From assembly GCF_033958435.1 (NCBI RefSeq), contig NC_134142.1:103676501-103740500 (forward strand): a stretch of DNA of 64,000 nt, in the 5' to 3' direction. The stretch's first letter is position 1. Each line of letters begins with the position of its first letter. The stretch comes from Carettochelys insculpta (taxonomy: Eukaryota > Chordata > Testudines > Carettochelyidae). Both the position numbers and the translations under genes were made by a program. Positions 22,287 to 35,265 of this stretch are shown piece after piece. The notes under the pieces are model-generated. The model did not search any database, was not told the origin of the DNA, and saw only the letters and a program-made list of their open reading frames with translations.

Positions 22287-24799
22287 GATATTACACTACT
22301 GGAGATATTCTGAGCCTGAAGCCATGAACTTAACCTGCTTTGAGATCTATCTCTGAGTCCTGGTAAGGATCAGAACAATTTCTGGCAGCCAGGAGCTCTG
22401 AAATATATTTGTGGACTATTTTAAAAAATGATCCAAACACTCTATACTTTGCTAAGTCCTGAATTAAGATGTTTCAAAACAGAGCCAGATCCTCATATGT
22501 ATGTAGCTGCTTAATTCCTAATGATTTCAAAGGACCAGAGTGCCTCTAAAGTCAGGTTGAGAATTGCCATGTGGGAAGTCTGGCTTTTTGTCCAATGATA
22601 TTAGAATGGGCCAAGCTCTGTGGAAAGCAACATAAATAAAAGGAAAGACATGGTGAAAGTGAACGAGCACATGGTTTACAACACTAATATACAACCGTCT
22701 TGGTTACTTGCCCAGACAATTTAAAAATAAAATTATGTTGGAATGAGCAAATACGAGGGCAGTCACAAGAAGGGAAAGAGTATGAAGATATTGGAAGCTA
22801 GTGGTCACCAAATGAAATGAAGAGTCAAATCAAAACAATCGAAGCTGGGTGCAACTAAAGGTAAAACTAAAGGACTAAACCAGAGCAGAGCACAGGCTGA
22901 TTGATTCAGGCACACCAGGCTCACTCTATGGTGCTAAAATCAGTAATGTAGATGGCTGGAACTCAGACGCTTAATCTCATCCTCCTCCTGTTTGAGGTGC
23001 AAAGGTACATTGCCTTTTGTTGTGGCATATCCAGAGCCTGAGTGTGTCAGCACAGGGTCTGAGATGTGCTACTGTGCTACTGGAGATTTTAAAACACCCT
23101 GTAGATATACCCTAAGAATGCAGTCCTGCAAGGACTTACACATGTGCTTGACTTCATTGCATTGTGAGTAGACCCATTGACTTCAATGGGCATTAGGATA
23201 ACAGCCTTCTTCTAATGGAAAGGGCTGGTAGAGGTGAGAATTTGGGCTAGGATAGGGTTAAATAGGAAATGAAAAATGAGACTATATTAATTAAATAAAT
23301 GAGGATATATTAAAATAAAATAAAAGTGCTAAAGGGAAATTTGAAAAGGGCTAAAGCCAAAATTATAAACATATAAGATGAAAGATATTTTTGGGAAAGC
23401 ATGTTCTTCATCCTGCTCCTTCTGCCACAAATGTGTGTTGTGATTGTAAACTCAGTGGGGCAAGATATTTATCTTATTTTATATCACTGGCATATGCTTG
23501 GGAGTCTATTTAAATACATAAATAAATAAATACACAAATAAATACATACTCATGTTATGATGGCAATGGACAACCATTACCCAAGCAACTACCAGACCAG
23601 TTTGAGGTCTTGAATATTTGTTAATGATATGCTCGACCTTTGAGGGCTTCTAGCTGCTGTGAAATTGTCTCTTGGTTAAAACTCTCTGAATGGTCCCATT
23701 CACATAAGGCCCATAATTACACCTCTCTTCATAAGCACGCATTTCTAACATCTTCTACATAATTGCAGTGTTTGAGGAGCGAAGAATTCCTTTATCTTTA
23801 AAGCAGGAAGGGCCTTGGAACCTTTAAACCCTACAGAACATTTGCAGCCTGGCAAAAGTCTAGATTTATGGGAAAGGCTCGGAGGCATCATCAGTGTCTG
23901 AAGGAAGCTGAAGTAAATGCCCTGGCAGCTACAATGCACTCTTTCTACCAGACAGAATTCTAAGGGAGGAGTGGGAAAGGAGGGGCGGAGGGGGGGCGGG
24001 GGCGGAGAGAGAGAGAGCAAGGAAAGCTCAGCTGTAGAAAGTTGCTTTATATTTTGATTTTATTTACATGTTTTTATTTTTTAGCTTGCTCCAATGATTG
24101 TTATAATTCTTATTTGGGATGATTCTAATTCTGCAAAATGGATGTTTTAAAAAATTGTTCCTACCAACATGGCTGAAAATGTTTAGCAGGTGGAGTAGCT
24201 TGCCTGCTCATAAGCAGGGGTGAGCAAATCAGATTAAATAAAATATGAATTAGGCAGGCATTATCCAAAAGCTTTCAGCCAAAGTTCCTCTGTTTCACTA
24301 ACTCTAGATATTTTTCTTAATTATTTTTCATTTCTAGATGCGTCTCTCCACCCTACATGAGAAAGAGAAGAGCCAAAATATCACAAATGTATGGGACTTA
24401 ATCCAACTGCTTCCCAGCATTTTTTTTTCTTTTTAAGAAAGAACTTCTATTTAATTAAACTAGTACACTAGCCTTATCTAAGTATTGCATAATAAGAATC
24501 TGCTGTTAGCTTCAGCTACTCACAGCTTCACCCAGTTCAGAGCTACACCTTCCAAAATCTATTGTCTTTGCAGACACATCCCAGTGCCTTAGGCAGTGAC
24601 TAAAGATATGACCAGGGTCATTCCAACATTCATGTAACTAGAAACCCCACCAAGTGCAAATGTTAAACCTTGGTTCAATAACTGGTAAATTAGAGGATAA
24701 AGAGATTAATATTAGTATGTGTTATTAATTTTTAAAGTATAACTTTCTAATACTGTAGCATTTATAGTGCTGGTTTCAATGAATTTGAACTTAAATAAC
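22287..24799. other. Unannotated AT-rich sequence
   Basis: No gene or well-defined repeat recognised, apart from the AAATA run. A phrase near 23100 (TGTAGATATACCCT) resembles a MITE end, but I could not pair it with a partner. Confidence 0.4.
23513..23545. repeat. (AAAT)n-like microsatellite
   Basis: Imperfect ATAAATAAATA repeats. Confidence 0.8.
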
Positions 24800-24802
24800 T
24801 GA

Positions 24803-25512
24803 GGCTACGTCTACACGTGCACCCAACTTCGAAATAGCTTATTTCGATGTTGCGACATCGAAATAGGCTATTTCGATGAATAACGTCTACACGTCCTCCA
24901 GGGCTGGCAATGTCGATGTTCAACTTCGACGTTGCTCAGCCCAACATCGAAATAGGCACAGCGAGGGAACGTCTACACGCCAAAGTAGCACACATCGAAA
25001 TAAGGGAGCCAGGCACAGCTGCAGACAGGGTCACGGGGCGGACTCAACAGCAAGTCGCTCCCTTAAAGGGCCCCTCCCAGACACACTTTCATTAAACAGT
25101 GCAAGATACACAGAGCCAACAACAAGTTGCAGACCCTGTATATGCAGTACGGACCCCCAGCTGCAGCAGCAGCAGCCAGAAGCCCTGGGCTAAGGGCTGC
25201 TGCCCACGGTGACCACAGAGCCCCGCAAGGGCTGGAGAGAGAGTATCTCTCAACCCCCCAGCTGATGGCCGCCATGGAGGACCCCGCTATTTCGATGTTG
25301 CGGGACGCGGATCGTCTACACGTCCCTACTTCGATGTTGAACGTCGAAGTAGGGCGCTATTCCCATCCCCTCATGGGGTTAGCGACTTCGACGTCTCGCC
25401 GCCTAACGTCGATTTCAACTTCGAAATAGCGCCCGACGCGTGTAGACGTGACGGGCGCTATTTCGAAGTTAGTGCCGCTACTTCGAAGTAGCGTGCACGT
25501 GTAGACGCAGCT
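24803..25512 (+). mobile_element. Harbinger MITE, 710 bp (copy C)
   Basis: The left end is GGCTACGTCTACACGTG and the right end is the reverse complement of AGCTGCGTCTACACGTG. Perfect TGA duplications flank it (24800-24802, 25513-25515). It is the same family and orientation as copy A and the 4-kb parent. The short frame from the transposase start survives here as a near copy ending QQQQPEALG then stop at 25193. The palindrome is at 25324-25354. Confidence 0.9.
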
Positions 25513-25515
25513 TGA

Positions 25516-28025
25516 GAGTACAGCTTGGCCTTCCAGGAAGGTTACTATTTCTTTAAATGAAGTGCTGTTTGTAAGCTGTATTTTTATCCAAAAAGAGGAA
25601 GACAGAGCACAAAGCTGGTAGTTCAGAGAGAAGATGGAAGAGAGTGAAGTGAGAGTGAGGTGGTTGTGAAAGGCATTGCAATGGTTTTTGTTCTGCCTTC
25701 CTTAATTGAAGAAAGTGTAACTGAATGAATTATCCTGTCCTATGTACAAAGAAGAGACAAACTGTGAGTAAATAAAGCTACAAAGGGGGAAACTTCAAGA
25801 ACTGCTATGCAACTTTTACTGCAAGAAATCTTTGTAAGGAACTGTCTACAGTCTGAAGACCTTACATTTCTGAGAAACAAAATGAGTCAGTTTTAACCCA
25901 AACCTGTAATTTACTAGATTAATGGTCTGCAAGGATATGGTTTAGTACTAAGAGAAAGTTGCTAAGTTAAAAAGAAGAATATTGTTCAATGTATACTGAG
26001 TTGTCTAATTATATGTAGAATGCATTTTCTTGAGACTAAACCGCCTTAAAAAAACAACTTTGGGCGTGTCTGTCCAAATGCATTTTATGTTGAAAACATG
26101 TAATTTCCACATATGGCATCACTTAGTTGTTTTAAAAGGAATAAAAATCAATTTATTTTTAAACACAGTTACACCACTCACCCCCTTTTTCATTTGATAA
26201 ACATGTAGAAGTGCACTTTTACAGATTTGTCAAATTGCATCTATAGCAGTGTCAAATTAACATTTGGCATTTAAGTCAATGGTTGTCTATCAATTGTTTG
26301 TGTGTAGATGTGAGGAGAATAGAAGAGTTACATGGGGATAGATCCTGAGGGCTACACATGGCGTGACTAGCTTTCTTCACAGTTTCTGAGCTCACTGCCT
26401 TCATTACAATTGAGAAGCAAGCATGGAACTTTCCAAATTAGGTCCTATATGGGGAATCTTCTTGAATGCCAAACTATATTGAAGTCATCGCTTATAAGGT
26501 GTAATGTGATTTATGTGTTAATAATGAAAAGAAAAGGAACAAATCCAGGTTTGAGACTCTAGGGCGATGTTATATAATTTTAGTTAGTGCGGGACTGTGA
26601 ACGACACCGTGGGTAATAGAATTTAAGACTCAGTTTAAAATAAAATAATTAGGTTAAAGGAAACAAAGATTGCGGTATAACTATACAAAGTGTTTATACT
26701 CACATTCTGAGATGAGCTACTCCATCTAGGATTGATCAGTGCCTGGAAAGAATAGGTACACAAGTCTTTGTCTAATGACACCTCCATGGGAGATGACCAA
26801 TCAAACCTAAAATTAGCATATTATCTTTTTTTATAGTCGATTGCAACAATGCTTCTAATTAGTTAAGTGTATCTTTTATCCTATCTATATTATCTATATT
26901 TCTGCTACCATTTAATCTTCTGAGTCCCAAAAACTAAATATGTTCTTCTTCTTTGGCTATAAATATCAAAAATCATTGTAACTATAATTTATGTCAATGC
27001 AAATTTTGTAGTTACCAGGATTCTAAAACATCTAGCAATTCCCCTACAACACCTAAAACCAAAACATGTTTACATGTGACATGAGCTTATGTCCTAACAT
27101 ACCTCTGGTTTGCCACTAAATTGTCTCACTTTGCTTCACTCATAATTCACTAGGCCTTATTATTATCAAGCCCAAATTTCAGCCTCAAACCTATTCACTA
27201 CTTACATTTCAGCGCATTTTCTATTTAACAACAGCAAATATACCTATACTGTACAAGGACTTTTCACAAAAAGGTATTTTATTTTTATAGATTATTGTCT
27301 ATAGTGGGTTCTCTAATTCAGAGAGAGAGAAGACATATTCCATTGTAGCTGCCTGGGATTTCGATGTGTTGAGGATGAGTAGATAAGATAGTCTTGCACT
27401 TCTGTGCAGAGGGCAGGATTTCAACTTTGGCTCTTGTCACGTGTTGCTCTTACTGGTTCTTCGACTACTTTGCAACTAGCACTCACACTTCCTCCAGCTC
27501 ACTAAGGCCAACTGCTCATCCTTCCAGATCAGTCAGTGTTATTTTTCAAATGATTACAGTGTCTTTTACAATAATACCTGATGCAGTATTCCATATTGTG
27601 CTGTTCATCCTACATTACCTTTGAAAACTGGAATCTGAATCTGTCAAGCATGAAGAAAATAAAATTACTCCAAATATACATACCATGTCCGATAACAGTG
27701 TGTACTACCCTGTAAAGATTTGTCCAAGGCCTGGGACCGCTCTGATTGTCTGGGCCTGAGGACTGACCAGAAGGATTGATGGGAATTGTAGGAGTGGGTG
27801 GCAATGCCTATTTTGAAGGTATAACTATTTCCAAGTGTGGGAGAGAGCAGCAGCTTGCTGACAGGGCTCTCCAGTGACTGAGGTATAGGAAGACAGTACT
27901 CCCAACTGAGAAGACATGGGAGGAAGAGGAAGATGGAGAGAAGGCTTAGGAAGGTGGCTGGCAAATAAGTACAGGAAATAGCAATGGATGGGGAGTGGGA
28001 AGAGTGAAGTAGGCAAGTCTGAAGC
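25516..28025. other. Unannotated AT-rich sequence
   Basis: About 2.5 kb without a recognised gene or firm repeat. Short frames near 27400-28079 show no domain. Confidence 0.4.
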
Positions 28026-28029
28026 TAGA

Positions 28030-28447
28030 GTTGTTGGACAGAGGTGATCAAAAAGATGGAATACCAACCATACGAGCAAAGACTGAAGGAGTTCACTATG
28101 TTTAATTTGGAAAAGAGGAGATTAAGGATAGACATGATAGCAGTCTTCAAATACTTGAAAGGCATCCAAAAAAAAAAAAAAGAGGGAGAAAAGTTGTTCC
28201 CTCTTGCCATAGAGGGCAGGACTAGGGGCAGTGGGTTCAAATTACAGCATGGCAGGTTTAGATTAAATCTCAGGTAAAACTTCATAACTGTAATAAGAGA
28301 AGGACAACGGACCAGGCTGCCTAGGGAGGTTTTGGAAGTTTCCTCATCTGTTTTGGATGAGTTAGACACACTATCTGTAGCTTGCCATGGATTAGGCTAG
28401 AAGACCCTTATGGTCGCTTTTAATCCTGTGGTTCTATGATTTTATGA
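28030..28447 (+). mobile_element. CR1 LINE, 3' end
   Basis: The translation reads as the C-terminal tail of a CR1 reverse transcriptase (YEQRLKEFTMFNLEKRRLR) through a 3' UTR ending 'ggttctatgatttt', which carries the CR1-type terminal octamer. It is strongly 5' truncated. An A run at about 28168 disrupts the frame. Confidence 0.8.
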
Positions 28448-28867
28448 CTCTTCATTGTTTACAGACTCAGAGACAAAATTAGTGGTAAAGGATGGGTAGA
28501 AGTGATGTGAGTGTGTGTGGCAGGGTATGTGCACCTCCATATGCGATTGGCAGGAGGCGAAAAGGCCTGGTGTTGAAGAAGGTGTTGGCACTCACTTCAG
28601 GGGTCCTCCCACACTCCCTGGCACCCACACTCCCTGGCGTGGTGCAGGAAGTGTATCAATGCAGACCCAGCTTGCTCTGCTTCCCCAGATGGGGAGGGAT
28701 GGGGCCACCTCTGTATTCACTGGAGGGAGGTAGAACGACAATGGGTTTGAAATGGCTGCATAGAGGGGAAACTCATGTATCTTAACTAATTGGTTGAACC
28801 CTCCAGATATTATGTACAAATCTATAGTATTAGCTTCTAGAGATTATCTGCAGAAGAAACTACTTTT

Positions 28868-29477
28868 CAGGTTGAACCTCTCTAGTCCGGCACTCTTTCG
28901 TCCAGCAACATCCATAATCTGGCACGATTTTAGTTAGCCAGACATCCACTTATCACGAGTGTGCTCAAGTTTCCTGAGTTCCCATGAAGTTTGTTTACAG
29001 CCACCAGTCCTGGCTGTCAGGGATTATCTACGCTACCACAGAAGATAGACCCATTCAAGGTCAATCTTCCAGGATTCGATTTTGTTTGTTTAGTAGACAC
29101 ATGTGAAATCAACCTCTAAGGGGTCACAGCTGACTCCCGTACTCCTCATGAGGTGCAAAGAGTAAAGGATGTTGAAGGGAGAAATTCTCCCATTGACCTT
29201 CCCCTGTATAGACAGACAAGTCAGCCACGCACAGATATGTCAATTTTAGCTATGCAATAGGTGTAGCTAAAATTGTGTATCCACAGTCAACTTTCTCGAT
29301 CTCATATAGACGTAGCCTCAGTGTTCTGTGCTCTTATTTAACTGCAATTTTCCCTTAAATGTCTCCTAAGAGCCCAATAAGCAGTAGAAGAGTTGGTAAT
29401 GTTGCTAGTCAATATTGACCTTGCATGGTCTGGAAAATTCTCTTGTTTGGAACTGGTCAGGTCCAAGGTTCAACCTG
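28868..29477. mobile_element. Tc1/mariner-type MITE, interrupted by a nested MITE
   Basis: The ends are CAGGTTGAACCTCTCTAGTC on the left and CCAAGGTTCAACCTG on the right. The two halves (28868-29020 and 29322-29477) together match, in reverse orientation, the uninterrupted copies at 48408-48733 and 57345-57670. The outer right flank is TA; the left flank is TT, presumably a mutated TA. The element was split by the insertion at 29021-29318. Confidence 0.8.
29021..29318. mobile_element. Harbinger-type MITE nested inside another MITE
   Basis: The ends are GGATTATCTACGC on the left and the reverse complement of AGGCTACGTCTATATG on the right. A CAG duplication flanks it (29018-29020, 29319-29321). 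The host element at 57345-57670 has only one CAG at the equivalent place, which confirms the duplication. The interior has no coding remnant and does not match the 711-bp family. Confidence 0.8.
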
Positions 29478-29559
29478 TACTTTCATATTGGTATAATAAA
29501 AAGTAATTTAAATGCAATAGAACAAAGCTCATCCTATCTAAGATGTGTTTCCATATATA

Positions 29560-31505
29560 GAGCTTTAGAGATTAGAAGATTTATTACTCAGGAGACACTG
29601 AAGTTGGTACAAGAGAAGAGAGAATTGAAGATCAGAAGAGATGTTTCTGAGATGGCCGAACAGCAATATAGGGTGAAATGCAATGAGGTGAGGAGAGCAG
29701 CCAGAAAGAATAAGGAGAAATGGTTAGAGGAGCAATGTGAAGATATAGAGAGGTATTACAGTGAATGTAAGACCAGAGAGGTATACAAAATGATTAGGAA
29801 TATTAATAGGAAATGGCAACCAAAGCAGATGACGATCAAAGATGAGAAAGAAGAAGTGCTCATGAACAGGGAGGAGATTGTGCAGTGATGGATGAGATAT
29901 TACACTGATCTATACAAAGCACAGTTGGACCTGAGTGTCTCAGAGAGACTGATTGAAGAACTGAAAGAGATATCTCCACTGAGCATCGAGAGCAAGACCA
30001 ATATTTCGAAGGAGGAAGTAGAAAAAGCAGTGAAACAACTAAAGAATAACAAGAGCCCTGGAAATGATAAGATCATGGGACAGATGATCAAATACGGTGC
30101 AGAAATCATGATTCAGGAAATACACCAACTATGTAATATAGCATAGAAAGAAGGGAAGGCACCTAAGGAATGGACAAGATCTGTGCTAGTGACATTATAT
30201 AAGAAAGGAAGTACATTGGAGTGCAAGAACTACAGAACGATTGCCCTAACAAGTCCTCTAGGCATGATGCTGATGGTGATACTGACTGCGAGACTAAGAT
30301 CGCAGATAGAAGAACATATAGCAGATGAGCAAGCAGGGTTCAGAAAAGATAGAAGTACCATACAGCAGATATTGGCACTAAGACTGATAGCGGAGAAAGC
30401 TCAAGAAAAGAACAAGAATGTATACACTTGCTTCGTCAATTTTCAAAAGACATTTGACAGTATAGATCAGAAAGTGACTTGGGCAGTGTTGGAGTTGTAT
30501 GGAGTGGATAGCAGACTGACACAGTTGTTGAAGAATATCAATGACAATGCGGAGGCAGTGGTGAGAACATGCGGGGAGTTGGGAAGTTGGTTTAAAACAA
30601 GTAGAGGTACGAGACAAGGAGATCCAATATTGCCAACTATCTTTATCACTCATCTGGTGAGAGAGATGGACAAGATCAAGGAAGAGGTAGAAGGGATATC
30701 TGTGCACGGGAAAAGAATTAACAACTTGAGGTTCGCGGGTGATATAGTTATCATCAAGGAAGATGAGGAAAAGCTAGAGAAAATGGTGCAGGTGCTAAAT
30801 GAAGAAGGGAAGCGATACGGACTGATTATGAACATTGATAAAACAAAAACAATGGTATTTGGAGATAAGGAAATAGGAAGGAAGATTAGTATACATGGTA
30901 TTGAACTAGAAAATGTAGAGAAGTTCGCATATCTAGGGAGCAACTTAAAGTGTGATCTAAACTGTAAGAAGACAATAGCGACTAGAATAGCGAAAGCAAG
31001 AGTGAGTTTGAAGGTGATGGATAAGATCTGGAGAAGCAAAGCAATTAGCTTAGGAACAAAGCTGAGCATCTTGAAAATGTGTGTATTCAGCAGCATGTTG
31101 TACAGATGTGAGACATGGGTGATAACAAAAGATTTGAAAAGAAGAATATTGGCATTCAAAAGAAGTTGTTATAGAAAGATTCTGAGAATAGGATGGATGC
31201 AGAAGGTCACCAATGAGGAACTATATAGAAAGATGCAGCTGAAAGAGAACCTGCTCCAGAAGGTTATAAAATGGAAACTACAACTGTTTGGGCATATTTG
31301 CAGAATGAACGATGAATGAAAAATCAAGACCCTGGTATTTGGCATAACAGATGGTTCGAATAGGAGGGGCAGACCCCACAGAGAATGGATAGATGATATA
31401 GTAGATTGGTGTGGAGCTAGTCTACAGAAACTAAGCCACTCCACACTAAACAGGGAACGGTGGAAAGGAATAGTGAGAGAGACATCAGACACCAACGGGA
31501 GCTGA
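29560..31505 (+). pseudogene. LINE reverse transcriptase, one frame with three internal stops
   Basis: A single frame from about 29560 to the stop at 31503-31505, broken by TGA (29886-29888), TAG (30144-30146) and TGA (31317-31319). Visible RT blocks in order: KNNKSPGNDKI (fingers), NYRTIALTS, DEQAGFRKDRST, VNFQKTFDSID, TSRGTRQGDP and the catalytic loop NLRFAGDIVII. In the catalytic loop the usual FADD is FAGD, so one metal-binding Asp is lost. The C-terminal part includes FGHICRMND and, past the last stop, GRPHREWIDD, typical of this LINE type. There are no frameshifts, so the copy is moderately young or has decayed by point mutation. The start codon is not preserved. Confidence 0.85.
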
Positions 31506-31531
31506 GCCCACGGTTATTGATGATGATGATG
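29560..31531 (+). mobile_element. Non-LTR retrotransposon (LINE) copy, 5' truncated
   Basis: About 2 kb carrying most of the reverse transcriptase and C-terminal region of an endonuclease-type LINE. The 3' end, after the final stop at 31503-31505, is a short tail of TGATGATGATGATGG. No endonuclease domain is present, consistent with 5' truncation. The protein resembles RTE/R4-type elements more than CR1; clade assignment by eye is uncertain. Confidence 0.8.
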
Positions 31532-34015
31532 GTGAGTAGGTGAAACATGAGGCACTTATAAAGGAAACACTTGTGTTAAATAAAAATGGTAACATACCAG
31601 GCTTACCATGGGTGGTAATTTAAATATTTAAGTTTCTCTGTAAAAACAAGTTTTTTTTTTACAAAAAATATTTAGTTTTTTAAAATTTAGATCAATTGCT
31701 ATTAAAATATATGTCATAGTCACGACAAACTTCCTGTTACTCAGAAGTGTTTACAGTTTTCTTTTGGTAAATTTCATCTGTATTTTTAGCTTTCGTGAAA
31801 GTGTTTATTGTACTTCTATGTCAGACTTCAGTGCAGTAGGGTTATTATTTATCTCCAGATTTATTCAGCTATTTCTATTTGGGCAGACTTAAATTTCACA
31901 GGGTATTTAATTATATTTCCCGCCCTAGTTGACCACTATACAAAATAAGTCCTCACCACAAATCTGTAAAAATGTTTCCACTGCAATGGGAGACAAAAAT
32001 AGAATAATTCCACGTCTTTTGGATGGGTGCCTGGCTGAAACTATGCAGCATTTGACTGACAAGAGGATGTAGTCTTTGCTGAAAGCAAAATTTTAACATC
32101 CTCTTACTCCTTAGCAATATTGAAGAGGATGAATGGAGAGAGAGAGGATTCATATTAGTTTGCTGCAGTTTTGTTATTTTTGCTTCTTCTGAAACTTCTG
32201 TTTTCTGCAACGAAATTTCTGGAGTTCATCTGATGTACTGACTCAATACACTGGTGAATCCACTGACTCAAACTGGTGAGTGTTAACGTTTTTGGCTTTG
32301 ATTTGAAGTACTGAAGTAGCACTTTCTTTTCTTTTTGTGGGAAGTTTTAGTAGGGAAATAAAACTTGACAGTTTCTCTATGCAGTTTTAGAATTTCAGTG
32401 TATGGGTTTGCCCTGTAAAGTGCAGTCTTTCACAGTTCAGAAAACTGAAGTTAACACATAGTTGAGTTCAAATATATGGTACATAAACTTCCTAGGAAAA
32501 GTTTCCTAGGAAAACTTTAGTTACAGTACATCAGAGGCCTCCCGTCAGTGCTGTGTATAGTGCATTATTAGCTTCCTGACAAATTCTGTAGTCGCCTTTC
32601 TTGCTCTAATACAGATGTAGCCTCAGTATTCAGACTATAAAAAGTGAAACAGATAAATGGCAATTTTATTGAAGTAAACAGAAAATTGTACTGCTGGCAA
32701 TCCACGTAATGAAACCTAAAGTAAACAATTACGATGCCATGACAATATTTGTTGATAGACTTCTGATTTGTCTGGACTATATTAATTGTTGTTGAGTTTT
32801 AATAGCAAACGGTATGTTAAATGTAATGTTGTTTAAAATAGAATTTAGTTACTTTAACTCTTTCTTTCTATCATAGCAACTTGCATTGCGCTAAGCACCG
32901 GAATTGTAATAAGCTATGAGTATAAATTAGAAAAAAAAATAAGATATGTACTAGGGGATTGCTCCATTACATTTCTTCTTTCTCCTCTACACAAGATTTA
33001 TATTGCTACATCTGCATGTTATTCAGCATGTGTATATATATATATAATATATAGTTTATAATATATTTAGAGTCACATCTTCAACTTGGCTAAAGTATCA
33101 TGTCTGTGAAATCAATACTAACTGAGGATCTGGTCCTTGTTTTCATATTTACAAAATGTGCTTACACTGATAAAAATATTTCCTATTGGAAGGGGAAAAC
33201 TATTGATAGGAAAAATACTTTTCTTTAGTTGTGTATATGGCAGTTTCCACAGATTTACTCACAGAAGAATAAAACAGTAATTCACTAGCTCTCTCTATTT
33301 TTTTTTTAAATGTGGTTCAAATCCAGATGGGGTGGGGAAATATTTTAGTATTGAGAGCCTCCTGAATTGGAGGTATTCTTAAGAGAACAGTCTTATTTAC
33401 TTGTTTTAGCTAAATGAGGCACACAGATTTGACCCAGGGTCATTAGTCACTAGCATAATAAAAGAAAAGATGGGACAGTTTTGCAGTACACGCCTTAGAA
33501 CATTTATAGTTTTAAAAGAAGTTTTTGGGCCTGGTTCTTAAAAAATTTGTGCATATGGGTAAAGATATCTGACTTGACTGGATTCAATGGGCTATCCAGG
33601 GGACGAAAGTTAGTCACTGGTAAAGTCTTTTCAGGATCAGGACTCGTGTCTGCTCCTTTGATATTTAATATTATTTTTCATACTGAAAGTCTAATTGAGA
33701 GTTTGGCATAGCTTGCAGGGGACTGGAATTGTGTTGCAGCTGCAAAAAAGGAAGTGGTGGGTTTGGGGCTTGCCTTCCCCAGCTGGGTCTTCACCTGCTA
33801 CCCGTAGCTGAAGACCTACTGTTCTGGGGCTGTTCCCTGGAACAGCTGGTGTCAGTTTAGGTAGCCAGATGCCAGATAGATCAGCTCTCAGAAAACATAA
33901 AGGTGCCAACACTGCCTTGCCCTTCCACTCTACATTTCCAAATGGCATTTGGAAAGGAATGAAGAATAGTTTAAGACTGGCAACAAGACTTCCAGAAAAA
34001 ATCTGTGAAGTGTAT
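31532..34015. other. Unannotated AT-rich sequence
   Basis: About 2.5 kb, with no gene and no firm repeat except a TA run at about 33032-33052. Confidence 0.4.
33032..33052. repeat. (TA)n microsatellite
   Basis: A TA dinucleotide run with one phase slip. Confidence 0.85.
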
Positions 34016-34019
34016 TTGT

Positions 34020-34985
34020 TCAAGCGTACACCTTTTGGCTTACTTTCTGCCTGCTGCCTATTAATTGCACTTGCTGAGCCCTAGCTTTTGTGTTATTAGG
34101 AGTAAGTAACACTTTGTTTACTTTCTCCACACTAGACATGGTTTTATAGATCTGTATCATATCACTCGTTAAGTGTCCATTTTTCAATCTGAAAAACCCC
34201 AGTTTTACTAATCTTTCCTCATATGGCCATTCCATATCCCTAATCATTTTTGTTGCCCTTTTCCGAAACTTTTCCAATTCCATTTCCAAGATTGCTTTTT
34301 TTGAGCTGGGGTGACCATAGCTGCGTACAGTATTCAAGATGATGGCATACCATGAATGTATATAGTGGAAATATATCTTCTATCTTATTATTTGTCCTTT
34401 CTTAATGATTCCCAATATTCATTTTGCTTTTCGACTGCTGCTTCACATTGAGTGGATGTTTTCAGAGCGCTATCCACAATGACCTCAAGATCTTACTTGA
34501 GTGGTAACAGCTAATGTAGACCCCATCTTTTTATAAGTATATTTGGGATTATGTTTTCCAATGCGCATTACTTTGCATTTACCAAAATTGATTTTTATCT
34601 GCCATTTTGTTTCCCAGTTGTCCAATTTTCTGAGATTCTTTTGTAGCTTTTTGCAATCTGTTTGGGACTTAATAGTGGTTTTGTATCATCTGCAAATTTT
34701 GCTACCTTATTTTTTACCCACTTTTCTGGATCATATCATATGAATTCAACATATTCATAAATAAATATGTTTACACTGCAGACCACATAGACACACCACT
34801 ATCTATTTGACCACTAATTCCTATCTTTTGTTTCTTATCTTTTAACCAGTTACCAGTTCTTGAGAGAGCCTTCCCTTTTATCCCTTGACAGTGTATTTTG
34901 CTTAGTAGTCTGGTGAGTGTCCCCGTCAAAGGCTTTCTGAAGATTTAAGTACACCATATCCACTGGATCTCCCTTGTTGAGAAAG
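34020..34985 (-). mobile_element. CR1 LINE fragment, old
   Basis: On the minus strand the segment 34337-34020 translates to a CR1 C-terminal RT region ([20 protein letters not shown], then SDMIQIYKTM). Upstream DNA to about 34985 continues in the same order as CR1 RT coding DNA. It is diverged, with frame breaks, and older than the neighbouring copy. Confidence 0.75.
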
Positions 34986-35052
34986 AATACTAGTAGACTG
35001 GTGAGATATATAAAGCCAGATTATGCCCTTGGTTGAACATGCGTGTCTCCAA

Positions 35053-35169
35053 GGCTATGTGTAGATCAGAGTGATCTGTTGACAGAAGTTTCTGTCGGAA
35101 GATATCTTCCAACAAAACACCTGTCAACAGAGAGCAGCCAGTCAAAACCCTCTTGTGTAGATGTAGACC
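35053..35169. mobile_element. Short Harbinger-type MITE fragment
   Basis: It begins GGCTATGTGTAGATC and ends with the reverse complement of GGTCTACATCTACAC. The interior has CTGTTGACAGAAG motifs like the MITE at 8660-9072. It is short and internally deleted. Confidence 0.55.
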
Positions 35170-35265
35170 AGTTGTCTTCAGTATGGCTATATCCAAACTC
35201 AGCATACTGTTCAAAGTATAATCACTGGGGGTTTAAATTAACATGAATAAATCTGTAAAATGTAT

